64,000 bases of DNA from Nemopilema nomurai (taxonomy: Eukaryota; Cnidaria; Scyphozoa; Rhizostomeae; Rhizostomatidae): assembly GCA_003864495.1 (NCBI GenBank), contig ML133411.1, positions 829,237 through 893,236 on the forward strand, in the 5' to 3' direction. The notes beneath the pieces are model-generated. The model saw only the letters and a program-made list of their open reading frames with translations. It had not been told where the DNA came from and did no database searches. Below are positions 11,692 to 24,424 of the stretch, in pieces (the first letter of the stretch is position 1; each line of letters starts with the position of its first letter). Made by a program: the position numbers and the translations under genes.

Positions 11692-11909
11692 AAAAAAAAG
11701 CTAAAAATGACACCCGGCTTTAGATTTTTGAATTCACTCAAAACTTCATTTCTACAGTGTAAATAAATTTATGAAGGCAGGAATTCACAGAAATGCTCAA
11801 AGACTGTCTCAAAAATCATTCTTTATACATACTTGACAGTATCAATAAAATTATCAAGAAAGATGGCCAGTTTCTGGTATTCCATATTCTTTCATTAAAT
11901 ATAGCTAGT

Positions 11910-14900
11910 CAGTGGCGGCTGGTGGTCCTAGAAGTTGGTGGGCAAGAACAGAATTTTTTTCATACTCCATGTTGCTAGGGAGCATGCTTAGAATACTTTG
12001 AGAGGGCAAGGTATGAAAGACTTTGAATGCATTCTTACTGGTGGCTAAACCATGATTGGATAGAGAAAAATCATATTGCTATATAAAGTTGTTTGATAAA
12101 GATAATTGGCAGGAAATTTTTTTGAAGCTTTGTTATTAATAATAATCATGGCAGGGAGTAATTTTGAAACAAATTTATCAAATTAACAAGCATTGACGGT
12201 AAGATTTAATTATGAGCAGCAATTCATAATTAGAACATGAAATTATCAAACTTTGTATGAAGGTATACTCAAAAACAATGATTAAAATCAACAAAACAAT
12301 CCAGTAAAATTTGATAGAGTGAAGAACAACAATGAACTTTCAAACACTAAAAATTATAGCCATTCAAACAGAACAGAGATATTGCCAGGTCTAAAAGGTC
12401 CTTCAATAATTTATATAATTCACCAATTGAATAGAAATTCAAGAAGAAACAATCACTTAAACAAAAAGTTTGCTCTTGTATTTTTCAAGTTTGCAAACTT
12501 GTCCACAACAGAGTTATTGAAGTTTATGGACTCTCTGATTAGCCTTTTTTCCATTGAAAGCATGGCTAAAGCATTGAGCCTGTCTTCGGACATTGTATTT
12601 CTTAAGAATGTTTTTACCCTCTTTAGGGTAGAAAAGCATCTTTCAGCTTCACATGAAGACATAGGTGTGGTTATCAATATCTTCAAAAGCTTCACCACTT
12701 CAGAAAATGTCCCAGCAAGATTGCTCTCTTCAATTAACTGAAGCAAGGCTAGGGCTCCACAGCATTCTCTAAACTCCATTCTAGAGTATATAACTCCTAG
12801 CTCTGATTTGAGCTTTCCTTCAACTAGTATGGGATATGATTCAACAGTCTGTGTTAGAATTTGGCAGGGAAAATTCTTTTCAAATTTGGCAAATGATCCA
12901 CTATCAAGAAGATTTGCTGCTATCAGATGACCAGTAAAGTGAAACCGAGTGCAACAAAATGAAATAATTATATCACACACTTCATGGAATATACATGATT
13001 TATCAGCACTTGAATTTCCTACTCTTGGTCTCTTGGCACTGGGACTTGTTGTCATAACAGTATCAATGATAATGTGGATTCTACTCCTCTCCTTGTTAAT
13101 TGCATCAACAAAGCTGGTAATGCAGTTCTTGATAAATGTTGGGTCTATCTGGCGCTTTTGCAGCTGAGCAAATAAAATTTCAACATGGGGAAAGATCCTT
13201 TGAAAAAACTCAAGAAAGAGAAGAAAATTGTTGTCCTGCAGCCAATGAAGAAGCCCACTTGCTTCTCTAATTGTGTGTTGGTCACCATTCCAATTTACAA
13301 TTATGTCCTTAAAGCATTCAACCAGATCATTTTGATATCTGTAAACAGTATCAATAATCCTGCTTTGAAAATTCCATCTTGTTTGAGCAGATCTTGGGAT
13401 TCTCCTTGCAACATACTTATCCAGGTACTCTACTCGTTTCGGAGAGCGAGAGAAAAAGACAGAAAAGCCATTAAGGTTTGCAAAGAAAAGTCTTATTTGT
13501 GAAATTTGAGATACTGCTTGTTGTAGAATAAGGTTGAGCTGGTGTGCATAGCAATGTACATAATGAGCATTTGCATATGATTGTTTAACTATAGTTTGCA
13601 CACCATTGTTACAACCACTCATTACTGCAGCACCATCATAGCATTGAGCTATAAGTTTTTGTTTGTCTTCAGGATTAGGGAGAACTTCTTCTAAAGAAGC
13701 AATAATTCTTGAAGATATTGTGTTGGCATCTCCTTGTGGCAAAGTACTAAATGACCAAAATCTTTCCACAACTGTTTTATCTTTAATGTATCTAAACACA
13801 ACAACATTTTGCGACTGATTGGAAACATCTGTTGTATCATCAGATACAACAGCTAAAAAGTCTGCCTCTTTTATTTCTTGTTTAATAACATCTTTGCAGA
13901 TATTCAGCATGATATCCAGTAACTCATTTTGGACTGTTTTTGATGTCCCTTTGAACACTGTGGCTGTCTCTAAGTGCTTACTAAGAACAGAATCAAGGGC
14001 AGCTGCAAAATCAACAAGTCCTAGAAATACTCCAGGATTATCTGAATCGCTTGTCTCATCATGACCACGCAGTGCAAGTTCGAATGCCCCACAGAATTTT
14101 ATACAATCTATGAGCTTTGAGAGAACATGACGATTTTTTTCAACCTCCATATTGTGGCGATGCTTTGTGGCACGGTAGGCCTCGCTTAGCTGTTCAGCAA
14201 TGTTATTCCGTCCGAAAAATGCCAACTTTAAACAGTTGTCTACATGACGTCCACACATAACGTGCTTTTTTACTTTTTCAAAAAAATGTTTCCAGTCATT
14301 AACACCTTTCTTGGTCCATGCTTTCTCGCGCTGAGATTCGCCGAATAGAAGGCAAGGGAAGCAATAAACTTTTTGTGTCTGACTGCATCCTGTGAGCCAT
14401 TCATACTTTGTGTACCAACTTGTTGAGAATTTCTGCGACGAGGCTGAAGATTGAGATCTCAAGAGTTCTGGTCTGTCTGGTCCAAGACGCTTGATTTCTA
14501 TTTTTTCTTGCTGTGTTAACCGTGAAAACGGGCGAATTTTGATGTTACCGACTGTATTCATTCCAATACAATAGGCCTAAACCGGCTTATGGCAAAAGTC
14601 TATATCAATGATGAATCCTCCTTGTGTTTGACGATAATATGGTGGCCTTAAGAAACAATATTTAAAGTACATGTAAAAATCTGCTGCTCATGTAAGCAAC
14701 TCGACGAACAACTGCCACAGAAAATTGGCCTATGAAGCAAGCTACCTCCGAGTCTCCGAGTGTTAAGCTTAGAACGGCAAAATACAACACGCCTGTGTTA
14801 GGATGTGGTTGTTGTTGGAGGGGCAGAAAAAATTCTTGCCCATTTTCGGCCAGAATCAGCCAGTTCGGTTGACATCATATAAACACTCTTATACGCATGC

Positions 14901-15140
14901 TCCAAGCTGCCTAGGAAGGGCAGAATCGATTTTGCCCTCCCTGCGCAGATTGTGCTAAAACACTAAGTGCCATTGACAGATTTGATGTTTTTCATGCGTT
15001 AAATTTGGAGTTTTCTCGATTTTCGTGAATAACATGAGCTTTGATGTTATAATTTACAACAAAGAAACATTGAATTCACAGAAAAACGACAGTTTGAAAA
15101 CAATTTTCTTCTGAAAACTTTTGGTGGGGCATTGCCACTG
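11910..15140 (-). mobile_element. hAT1 DNA transposon (copy 2 of the tandem array)
   Basis: It has the same TIRs (CAGTGGCGGC / GCATTGCCACTG) and flanking octamers as copy 1. It is a product of segment triplication, not a separate insertion, because the target flanks are identical in all copies. Confidence 0.85.
12453..14561 (-). CDS. hAT-family transposase, intact 702 residues (copy 2)
   Basis: This is the same protein as the copy-1 transposase, with one Leu-to-Phe change in the SCI(L/F)HEV stretch upstream of the C-terminal domain. The zinc finger, acidic core motifs and dimerisation domain are all present and the frame is uninterrupted. Two intact copies 8.7 kb apart mean that either could supply transposase to every hAT1 end in the array. 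Confidence 0.85.
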   Translation of the reverse strand: MNTVGNIKIRPFSRLTQQEKIEIKRLGPDRPELLRSQSSASSQKFSTSWYTKYEWLTGCSQTQKVYCFPCLLFGESQREKAWTKKGVNDWKHFFEKVKKHVMCGRHVDNCLKLAFFGRNNIAEQLSEAYRATKHRHNMEVEKNRHVLSKLIDCIKFCGAFELALRGHDETSDSDNPGVFLGLVDFAAALDSVLSKHLETATVFKGTSKTVQNELLDIMLNICKDVIKQEIKEADFLAVVSDDTTDVSNQSQNVVVFRYIKDKTVVERFWSFSTLPQGDANTISSRIIASLEEVLPNPEDKQKLIAQCYDGAAVMSGCNNGVQTIVKQSYANAHYVHCYAHQLNLILQQAVSQISQIRLFFANLNGFSVFFSRSPKRVEYLDKYVARRIPRSAQTRWNFQSRIIDTVYRYQNDLVECFKDIIVNWNGDQHTIREASGLLHWLQDNNFLLFLEFFQRIFPHVEILFAQLQKRQIDPTFIKNCITSFVDAINKERSRIHIIIDTVMTTSPSAKRPRVGNSSADKSCIFHEVCDIIISFCCTRFHFTGHLIAANLLDSGSFAKFEKNFPCQILTQTVESYPILVEGKLKSELGVIYSRMEFRECCGALALLQLIEESNLAGTFSEVVKLLKILITTPMSSCEAERCFSTLKRVKTFLRNTMSEDRLNALAMLSMEKRLIRESINFNNSVVDKFANLKNTRANFLFK

Positions 15141-15724
15141 CAGCTAGTATGATAATGTAGAAGTATTACATGTCATTTACATGTCAATTAGTTTTTAATC
15201 TAAAAGCATCTAAACATCTATATACTTAGTAAAACGCGGTAAAACATCTATATACTTAGATGGTTTTGAGCTTATCAGCTTTGACATTAAAACTTTAACA
15301 GAATTTTCTATGTATGCAGATCAAAATCTACCACTCAGATAGAAGGTAATAGATAGAAGATATTGTTTAAAAACCAATGTTTCCATGCATCAAGCTTTTA
15401 CATGGTTCTAGATAATGTCCTGTGTAATTAGGAGTAATTTGGAGTGATTTGACAATTAAATAAAATTTCTTCTGAAAATTTGCAGCGTAACATCTAGTTC
15501 ACGTTTGGCAAATTTCTTGATGATAATTGAGCATTATGTTGAACAGGAACTCAAAATAATTCAATATTTAAAAGAAAAGCCAAGTAGATCCATATGGTCA
15601 CAGTTTCAATAGCTAGAGATGTCCCATTTCAATTAAAGGTCCTTGCCAGTCATGCTAGTCATGTGAACAAATTTCATTGCTCTAAAAATAATTTAAAACA
15701 TAGTAGGGTGAAGTAGAATCTTAC

Positions 15725-17291
15725 TGTTGATGTGATGCTTAGATGCCTAAGGGAGTCTCTGACAAAAACAGTTCTAACTCTTGAAGAATGCCTAGTCCCA
15801 GGAAAGCTAATTTCTGGAGTAACAACAGTTCGCACAGTTCCATCAATGCTCTCAAAGTCTGCTCTGTCCACTGCTCTTTCTTGAGGTGTTCTTGCTGGTC
15901 TCCGTCGAGGATGTTATGCTACTCTTCGTTCCACAATCTGTTCAGTTGTAGCAAAATCATTCTTCTCCATCACTAAGTCGTCACAGCTGGCAGCAGTCAA
16001 GTTAACCTCACATACAATATCCTTGAAATCTTTACTGATCAGTTTTTGTTTGTGAGGATGAAAAAATGCACTCATCTTCATCTACCAGTTTATACTCACG
16101 AACTAAGACAGTTATCTTTTCTTTATTGCTCTCTTCAATGGTTCTGGTCTTTTGTAGTCTCTTTGACCAATTGGACAACATAAAAGCATTCTTCCAATTA
16201 ATCTTACCACAGAAGTGGCATTTATCTTGTCAATCAGTGCATAATCAGTGTACAAACTGACATGATCTTCACCAGCTTTCTGACTGATGTCAATATCCTG
16301 AATTCTTCTCTCTGTCTTACTCTCTTCAACCTGTGAAGGGAAATTTAAAACAAATGAAATATGGATCCCATCCAAATATTTGACATTTTCCAGGATAAGA
16401 AATTGTCTTATATGCATTGCGAAATTTAAAGCACTGTATCTTGAATTGGCAGATATGACCCAATCTATCTTTCTAACCAAAGGAACCAAAAAATAATACT
16501 TGAAAACAAGACTGGAGTTAAGTACACAATATCAAAACAATAAAGCCCTAAATAAAGACAACAAGAAATGACCTGAGGTTCAAGCACTCTGCCATAAATG
16601 TCATCAAATGTATCTATCAAAATACATTGTGGGGAAGAAATTGTTAATCAGAAAGAATGTGTCAACAAAAAATAATTTATAAAATAACTGTCTTGAAAGT
16701 TCTGGGTCCTTGTTCAGCAATGAAACAAGAATAGCTTTGTAAATTTCTTTCCCAGAATCTGGTATGCTCACAACTGGCTCAGAATATTTCGCGTTTCTGT
16801 GTCATCGTTGTCATCATCTTGGCCATTGAGGAACTGTAACTGGTCTAATTCTTCCTGGGTTGTCAGTATAGCAGCATAATTTCATCTGCAAAGAAAAGCA
16901 TTAATACAAAAATACAGGATTTATTCACAACAGCAAAGTGAATCTCAAAATGTTGTTGTTTCTCTTACCTGTGACTGAATTTGTATCATCCACTTAAGTT
17001 GTCTTATCATCTTCCACTTCACCATTGTCATGACAATCCAGTTCTGATGTTTGAAATGGCTTGAAAAACCACAAATAACATTATAAGCATCCTTCACCAT
17101 CTGCTGCAATAGTGTCGCTGTAATACCCTGGTTTAATTTCAACAGACATTGCTAGTTGACAAACTTCTTTGAATCCAGCCTTCCAAGATTCTGTTTCTTC
17201 GCCAGCTGCAGGGTAATTGTTTAACTTGGCTTGGACAAAGCCATTTCATACTGTTTGTTCCAGATGCTCTCACCCTTTGGATTGTGCTTTG
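15725..17291 (-). pseudogene. Gene B 3' exons, tandem copy 2
   Basis: This is a near-identical copy of 7020-8589. It differs by a few 1-2 bp indels (for example GCCATTTCATAC against GCCATTTTCATAC near 17245), one of which adds a frameshift to the first exon. It is detached from any 5' exons. Confidence 0.5.
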
Positions 17292-18957
17292 CAGGGACGC
17301 CTGCTGGAGATAAGGGCAGGAGGGGCAGTGCTGGTGCTGAGGGCAAATCGTAGAATTTTTCCATTAAAATAATCGAAAATTCGTTGGGTTGAAGTGGGTG
17401 TTGGTACGTTATAAAATATTGGTATGTTCCACCCATACAATTTTGACACTATTCTCGATACAAGTGGGTACAAAATGGCTTTATTCGCAACGTTTGGTTT
17501 ATGAAATTTAAATGATCATGGTGATTTAAATGGTTGGAAAATTCTGATTTCTAAGTCTAATTAATCTAAACCTAAATTAAGTCGAAATAATCCGGGGTTG
17601 CAGGATCATTGAAAGTGAAGAGGCAAATGATAATCACAATAAGCAAAAGCAGATCAAATAGTTGTTTATTCCAGTGGTTTAAAAAAGTCAGTTTTGTATG
17701 AGACGCCATTGGTTTTTCAAAGTTTGTTATTGTCTTCCGAAAAATAACTGTCTCTGGTCATTCTTTCTTGCAAACTCCCCTGCAATTCTTTCAACGTCAA
17801 TTCCATCAATTTCCTCTTTGTGCATATTTGCAAAGATTACGTTGTTTAAATGGTTTGCACCACTTGTTGAACGTATCCAAGACTTGAGTCTTCTCATTGC
17901 ACTGAATATTCTCTCTGCAGAGGCTGAGGACAGTGGGATGGTCATGTACAGGCGAATCAGACTGACAAGTGCTGGCATACATTCTTTACTCGCCGGTTGT
18001 GCATTCATAACTTCAGCAACTGTTCTCACTTTAGTTACCTTTCTGATCTTGTTAGGGATGTCCGCCCTGCTATTATGCATTCTCAAAAGAAGATGGACCT
18101 CATCCAAATTTTCGGCAAGAGAAAATGCATCTAAACCATCAAAGCGGTTATTGCATCGACAATGAATGATCTGCTCTCGATTCGCTCCCCATTAGTTGAG
18201 CCAAGGATTAGATACTCAATCTGTTTCAAGATTCCCAAATCTTTCTGGTTGAACCTCTCATCTGCTGACACTGTTACCAAGTCTATGACTTCAAAGTAAA
18301 GTCGTCTGAGTTCGGACTTACTCTTGCTGACAGATGGAACACCACCTAATTTCTCTGCCGTGTCAATCAGCATGTCGTTATCGTCAAGCCGTTTAGGTAT
18401 TTTCCTACTTCTCCCCTCTGAAGCTTCATTCGCTCTGGATACCATTTCCATGGTCTCGACCTTTTTGATAAGTCTTTCAAACTCTGCATCATTTCTGAGC
18501 TCCTTCATTCTTATGTCGACCTTCTTGATGCAAAAAAGAGCTAACTCTGCAGTTAAGTCGACTCGCTGCAAGTTTCTTGAAAGATCCTCAAATACTGACA
18601 GGAGTTCGTAAAAAACTGTAAGGCCAAACACGCGATTAAAGCTTGATAAGTCCTTTTTCAATTTTTTAGCTTTGGCTTTTACCACCTCGGTAACTGATTT
18701 ATCCTCCTTAAGTTTCTGGAGTACTTCCAAGAGAGCAAGTCTTTTGTCTACTATTATCTTTGCCGCTCTCCCTCTTGTGGTCCACCTAGTCACTGACAAA
18801 TTTTGCAACCTTTGCGTTTTTGTGTTGGTGTTGTCATCTTCATCAGTTTGCAACTCTTCAAAAAGCATGATTCTTTTAGGGGAGACACCTGCAAGCGCAT
18901 AAAGATCTTGACACATCAGCGTTGCGTTCGCAAACAGTGAGCTTTTGGCAATGGCAT
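17292..18957 (-). mobile_element. hAT2, truncated copy 2 (3' half only)
   Basis: It has the same structure as copy 1: TIR CAGGGACGCC at 17292 after GTGCTTTG, truncated at 18957. The transposase C-terminal half (17727-18957) lacks the extra base of copy 1, so 276 codons stay open (18131-18961) before the shared frameshift. Confidence 0.75.
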
Positions 18958-20393
18958 TCAAGAGAAAGATATGAAAACAAGGGTGAAAACCCTTTGTCTC
19001 AGTTGGGAGAGAATGCCGAAGTTTTCAGTTTTTAATAATAGGAAAATAAATATTGAATTCCCAAAATATGTAAAGATGATTGCCATTGGTCGAAGAACTG
19101 TTTATATCTCTTGTCCATTTATTGAACAATTTGATGATCGACCTCCCAATGACTATCGCTACAGTGAAATATGGACAATCTCCTCCATATATCTATGTTA
19201 AAAAATATGGAAGAGGATCATTGGGGAAAACATATTATTTCCCAATGTACAAGGCGCAAAGACCAACAAAGCCTCTAATGACAACAAGAGCTGCAGTTCG
19301 AACGCAGCATGGTAGAGGGGTTTGTTCAATATTTAAAAGAGTAAAAGCGCTCATGAAAAAAGCTTTTAGTAAATCACAAAAAGTATTAAAGAAAAAATAG
19401 TCCCTATGTTAAAGAAACAAGTAGCACCTGTATTGGAAAAGCAGGATATAAAGGCGATTAAGCAAATGATGGCAGGTGAAATGCTAAGGGTGTAGTTAAA
19501 AAAGCTGCACAAACTTCAATTGATAGAATTGGAAAGAATGTTGCAAAGGAAATAGAAATTAGTGTTGGTGCAGTTGCAAGTGATGCTGCTAAAAAGGTTA
19601 TTGCAAACCCAGTTGTTAAGAAAGCAATTGTAAATCCGATTGTCGCTGATGCAGAGGTGATCAAGGAACATGCCCCTGTTAAGAAGAGTGGTAAGAGAAG
19701 TAGGAGACAGGTAATAAGCTCTAAGGCATATACCGGTAGACATGGTAGACTAGATAAAACTATAAAAGGAGATGGTGGTAGTTGGAATCGTAAGCGTGTT
19801 TGAAAAGCGCAAAGAACGAGTCGTGAATTGCAAAAAGCTTTGCTGAAAAAATTGTTGGAGAAAAAGTTGATAAAATGAGTCTCCTGGTAACATACATAGA
19901 CTGTCCAACTGAGAGTCTCGATATATTTTCAAGTCCTGCTGTACAAAGCGATGTGCTATACTTTAAACAAGTTTAATATTTCCCTCAGACAGCATCACTC
20001 AACGCATCAAAACAGACTGTCGTTTTTGACATTGCAGCACAAAGCGATCACATGATTGATTTGAATCATTCTTATTTTATTGCAAGTCTGTCATTGAAAA
20101 AAGCTAATGGATCAAACAATGGAAAGACTGAAACTCAAAATATTGGTGTTATTAATAACATTGGACAATCTTTATGGAAACATATGGAGTTGGTTTTAAA
20201 CGACACCCCTGTAACAGAATCAAATGCAATGTATGTATATCAGTGATTTATGTAAACAGTCTTAACATATGATGAAACTAGAGCTAAGAATTATTTGATG
20301 CTCACAAACTTTGTTGGGTTAGGGCTGGGGTACTTGGATACCAAAAAGACAGGGGTGTGCACTCCTAAGATTGTTTTGTTGAACTGGCTTTAG
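18958..20393 (+). pseudogene. Polinton-like block, copy 3
   Basis: This is a near-identical copy of 1551-2986. The penton-like remnant is 18958-19201, the core-like frame starts at 19149 and the capsid-like fragment runs from 19875 to 20393. It carries the same in-frame stops as copy 1 and lacks the two A-run indels of copy 2. Confidence 0.6.
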
Positions 20394-20610
20394 AAAAAAA
20401 AGCTAAAAATGACACCCGGCTTTAGATTTTTGAATTCACTCAAAACTTCATTTCTACAGTGTAAATAAATTTATGAAGGCAGGAATTCACAGAAATGCTC
20501 AAAGACTGTCTCAAAAATCATTCTTTATACATACTTGACAGTATCAATAAATTATCAAGAAAGATGGCCAGTTTCTGGTATTCCATATTCTTTCATTAAA
20601 TATAGCTAGT

Positions 20611-23600
20611 CAGTGGCGGCTGGTGGTCCTAGAAGTTGGTGGGCAAGAACAGAATTTTTTTCATACTCCATGTTGCTAGGGAGCATGCTTAGAATACTTT
20701 GAGAGGGCAAGGTATGAAAGACTTTGAATGCATTCTTACTGGTGGCTAAACCATGATTGGATAGAGAAAAATCATATTGCTATATAAAGTTGTTTGATAA
20801 AGATAATTGGCAGGAAATTTTTTTGAAGCTTTGTTATTAATAATAATCATGGCAGGGAGTAATTTTGAAACAAATTTATCAAATTAACAAGCATTGACGG
20901 TAAGATTTAATTATGAGCAGCAATTCATAATTAGAACATGAAATTATCAAACTTTGTATGAAGGTATACTCAAAAACAATGATTAAAATCAACAAAACAA
21001 TCCAGTAAAATTTGATAGAGTGAAGAACAACAATGAACTTTCAAACACTAAAAATTATAGCCATTCAAACAGAACAGAGATATTGCCAGGTCTAAAAGGT
21101 CCTTCAATAATTTATATAATTCACCAATTGAATAGAAATTCAAGAAGAAACAATCACTTAAACAAAAAGTTTGCTCTTGTATTTTTCAAGTTTGCAAACT
21201 TGTCCACAACAGAGTTATTGAAGTTTATGGACTCTCTGATTAGCCTTTTTTCCATTGAAAGCATGGCTAAAGCATTGAGCCTGTCTTCGGACATTGTATT
21301 TCTTAAGAATGTTTTTACCCTCTTTAGGGTAGAAAAGCATCTTTCAGCTTCACATGAAGACATAGGTGTGGTTATCAATATCTTCAAAAGCTTCACCACT
21401 TCAGAAAATGTCCCAGCAAGATTGCTCTCTTCAATTAACTGAAGCAAGGCTAGGGCTCCACAGCATTCTCTAAACTCCATTCTAGAGTATATAACTCCTA
21501 GCTCTGATTTGAGCTTTCCTTCAACTAGTATGGGATATGATTCAACAGTCTGTGTTAGAATTTGGCAGGGAAAATTCTTTTCAAATTTGGCAAATGATCC
21601 ACTATCAAGAAGATTTGCTGCTATCAGATGACCAGTAAAGTGAAACCGAGTGCAACAAAATGAAATAATTATATCACACACTTCATGGAATATACATGAT
21701 TTATCAGCACTTGAATTTCCTACTCTTGGTCTCTTGGCACTGGGACTTGTTGTCATAACAGTATCAATGATAATGTGGATTCTACTCCTCTCCTTGTTAA
21801 TTGCATCAACAAAGCTGGTAATGCAGTTCTTGATAAATGTTGGGTCTATCTGGCGCTTTTGCAGCTGAGCAAATAAAATTTCAACATGGGGAAAGATCCT
21901 TTGAAAACTTCAAGAAAGAGAAGAAAATTGTTGTCCTGCAGCCAATGAAGAAGCCCACTTGCTTCTCTAATTGTGTGTTGGTCACCATTCCAATTTACAA
22001 TTATGTCCTTAAAGCATTCAACCAGATCATTTTGATATCTGTAAACAGTATCAATAATCCTGCTTTGAAAATTCCATCTTGTTTGAGCAGATCTTGGGAT
22101 TCTCCTTGCAACATACTTATCCAGGTACTCTACTCGTTTCGGAGAGCGAGAGAAAAAGACAGAAAAGCCATTAAGGTTTGCAAAGAAAAGTCTTATTTGT
22201 GAAATTTGAGATACTGCTTGTTGTAGAATAAGGTTGAGCTGGTGTGCATAGCAATGTACATAATGAGCATTTGCATATGATTGTTTAACTATAGTTTGCA
22301 CACCATTGTTACAACCACTCATTACTGCAGCACCATCATAGCATTGAGCTATAAGTTTTTGTTTGTCTTCAGGATTAGGGAGAACTTCTTCTAAAGAAGC
22401 AATAATTCTTGAAGATATTGTGTTGGCATCTCCTTGTGGCAAAGTACTAAATGACCAAAATCTTTCCACAACTGTTTTATCTTTAATGTATCTAAACACA
22501 ACAACATTTTGCGACTGATTGGAAACATCTGTTGTATCATCAGATACAACAGCTAAAAAGTCTGCCTCTTTTATTTCTTGTTTAATAACATCTTTGCAGA
22601 TATTCAGCATGATATCCAGTAACTCATTTTGGACTGTTTTTGATGTCCCTTTGAACACTGTGGCTGTCTCTAAGTGCTTACTAAGAACAGAATCAAGGGC
22701 AGCTGCAAAATCAACAAGTCCTAGAAATACTCCAGGATTATCTGAATCGCTTGTCTCATCATGACCACGCAGTGCAAGTTCGAATGCCCCACAGAATTTT
22801 ATACAATCTATGAGCTTTGAGAGAACATGACGATTTTTTTCAACCTCCATATTGTGGCGATGCTTTGTGGCACGGTAGGCCTCGCTTAGCTGTTCAGCAA
22901 TGTTATTCCGTCCGAAAAATGCCAACTTTAAACAGTTGTCTACATGACGTCCACACATAACGTGCTTTTTTACTTTTTCAAAAAAATGTTTCCAGTCATT
23001 AACACCTTTCTTGGTCCATGCTTTCTCGCGCTGAGATTCGCCGAATAGAAGGCAAGGGAAGCAATAAACTTTTTGTGTCTGACTGCATCCTGTGAGCCAT
23101 TCATACTTTGTGTACCAACTTGTTGAGAATTTCTGCGACGAGGCTGAAGATTGAGATCTCAAGAGTTCTGGTCTGTCTGGTCCAAGACGCTTGATTTCTA
23201 TTTTTTCTTGCTGTGTTAACCGTGAAAACGGGCGAATTTTGATGTTACCGACTGTATTCATTCCAATACAATAGGCCTAAACCGGCTTATGGCAAAAGTC
23301 TATATCAATGATGAATCCTCCTTGTGTTTGACGATAATATGGTGGCCTTAAGAAACAATATTTAAAGTACATGTAAAAATCTGCTGCTCATGTAAGCAAC
23401 TCGACGAACAACTGCCACAGAAAATTGGCCTATGAAGCAAGCTACCTCCGAGTCTCCGAGTGTTAAGCTTAGAACGGCAAAATACAACACGCCTGTGTTA
23501 GGATGTGGTTGTTGTTGGAGGGGCAGAAAAAATTCTTGCCCATTTTCGGCCAGAATCAGCCAGTTCGGTTGACATCATATAAACACTCTTATACGCATGC

Positions 23601-23840
23601 TCCAAGCTGCCTAGGAAGGGCAGAATCGATTTTGCCCTCCCTGCGCAGATTGTGCTAAAACACTAAGTGCCATTGACAGATTTGATGTTTTTCATGCGTT
23701 AAATTTGGAGTTTTCTCGATTTTCGTGAATAACATGAGCTTTGATGTTATAATTTACAACAAAGAAACATTGAATTCACAGAAAAACGACAGTTTGAAAA
23801 CAATTTTCTTCTGAAAACTTTTGGTGGGGCATTGCCACTG
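20611..23840 (-). mobile_element. hAT1 DNA transposon (copy 3)
   Basis: TIRs and flanks are identical to the other two copies. The element's only gene is frameshifted in this copy. Confidence 0.85.
21154..23261 (-). pseudogene. hAT-family transposase, frameshifted (copy 3)
   Basis: The N-terminal 455 or so residues match copies 1 and 2. Near 21905 the sequence TTGAAAACTTCAAG replaces TTGAAAAAACTCAAG, shifting the frame and splitting the gene into a 471-codon 5' part (21846-23261) and a 3' part (21154-21756 and its upstream extension). The lesion removes the C-terminal dimerisation domain from the main product. The change sits in an A-run, so a base-calling error is an alternative to a real mutation. 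Confidence 0.8.
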
Positions 23841-24424
23841 CAGCTAGTATGATAATGTAGAAGTATTACATGTCATTTACATGTCAATTAGTTTTTAATC
23901 TAAAAGCATCTAAACATCTATATACTTAGTAAAACGCGGTAAAACATCTATATACTTAGATGGTTTTGAGCTTATCAGCTTTGACATTAAAACTTTAACA
24001 GAATTTTCTATGTATGCAGATCAAAATCTACCACTCAGATAGAAGGTAATAGATAGAAGATATTGTTTAAAAACCAATGTTTCCATGCATCAAGCTTTTA
24101 CATGGTTCTAGATAATGTCCTGTGTAATTAGGAGTAATTTGGAGTGATTTGACAATTAAATAAAATTTCTTCTGAAAATTTGCAGCGTAACATCTAGTTC
24201 ACGTTTGGCAAATTTCTTGATGATAATTGAGCATTATGTTGAACAGGAACTCAAAATAATTCAATATTTAAAAGAAAAGCCAAGTAGATCCATATGGTCA
24301 CAGTTTCAATAGCTAGAGATGTCCCATTTCAATTAAAGGTCCTTGCCAGTCATGCTAGTCATGTGAACAAATTTCATTGCTCTAAAAATAATTTAAAACA
24401 TAGTAGGGTGAAGTAGAATCTTAC

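Larger units (their letters stand above)
10257..18957. repeat. 8.7-kb tandem segment, copy 2
   Basis: This is the second head-to-tail copy (8,701 bp against 8,706 bp in copy 1). The junction reads ...GGCAAT-GGCAT/TCAAGAG...: the left part is hAT2 transposase sequence and the right part Polinton-like sequence, joined with no shared base. Confidence 0.9.
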
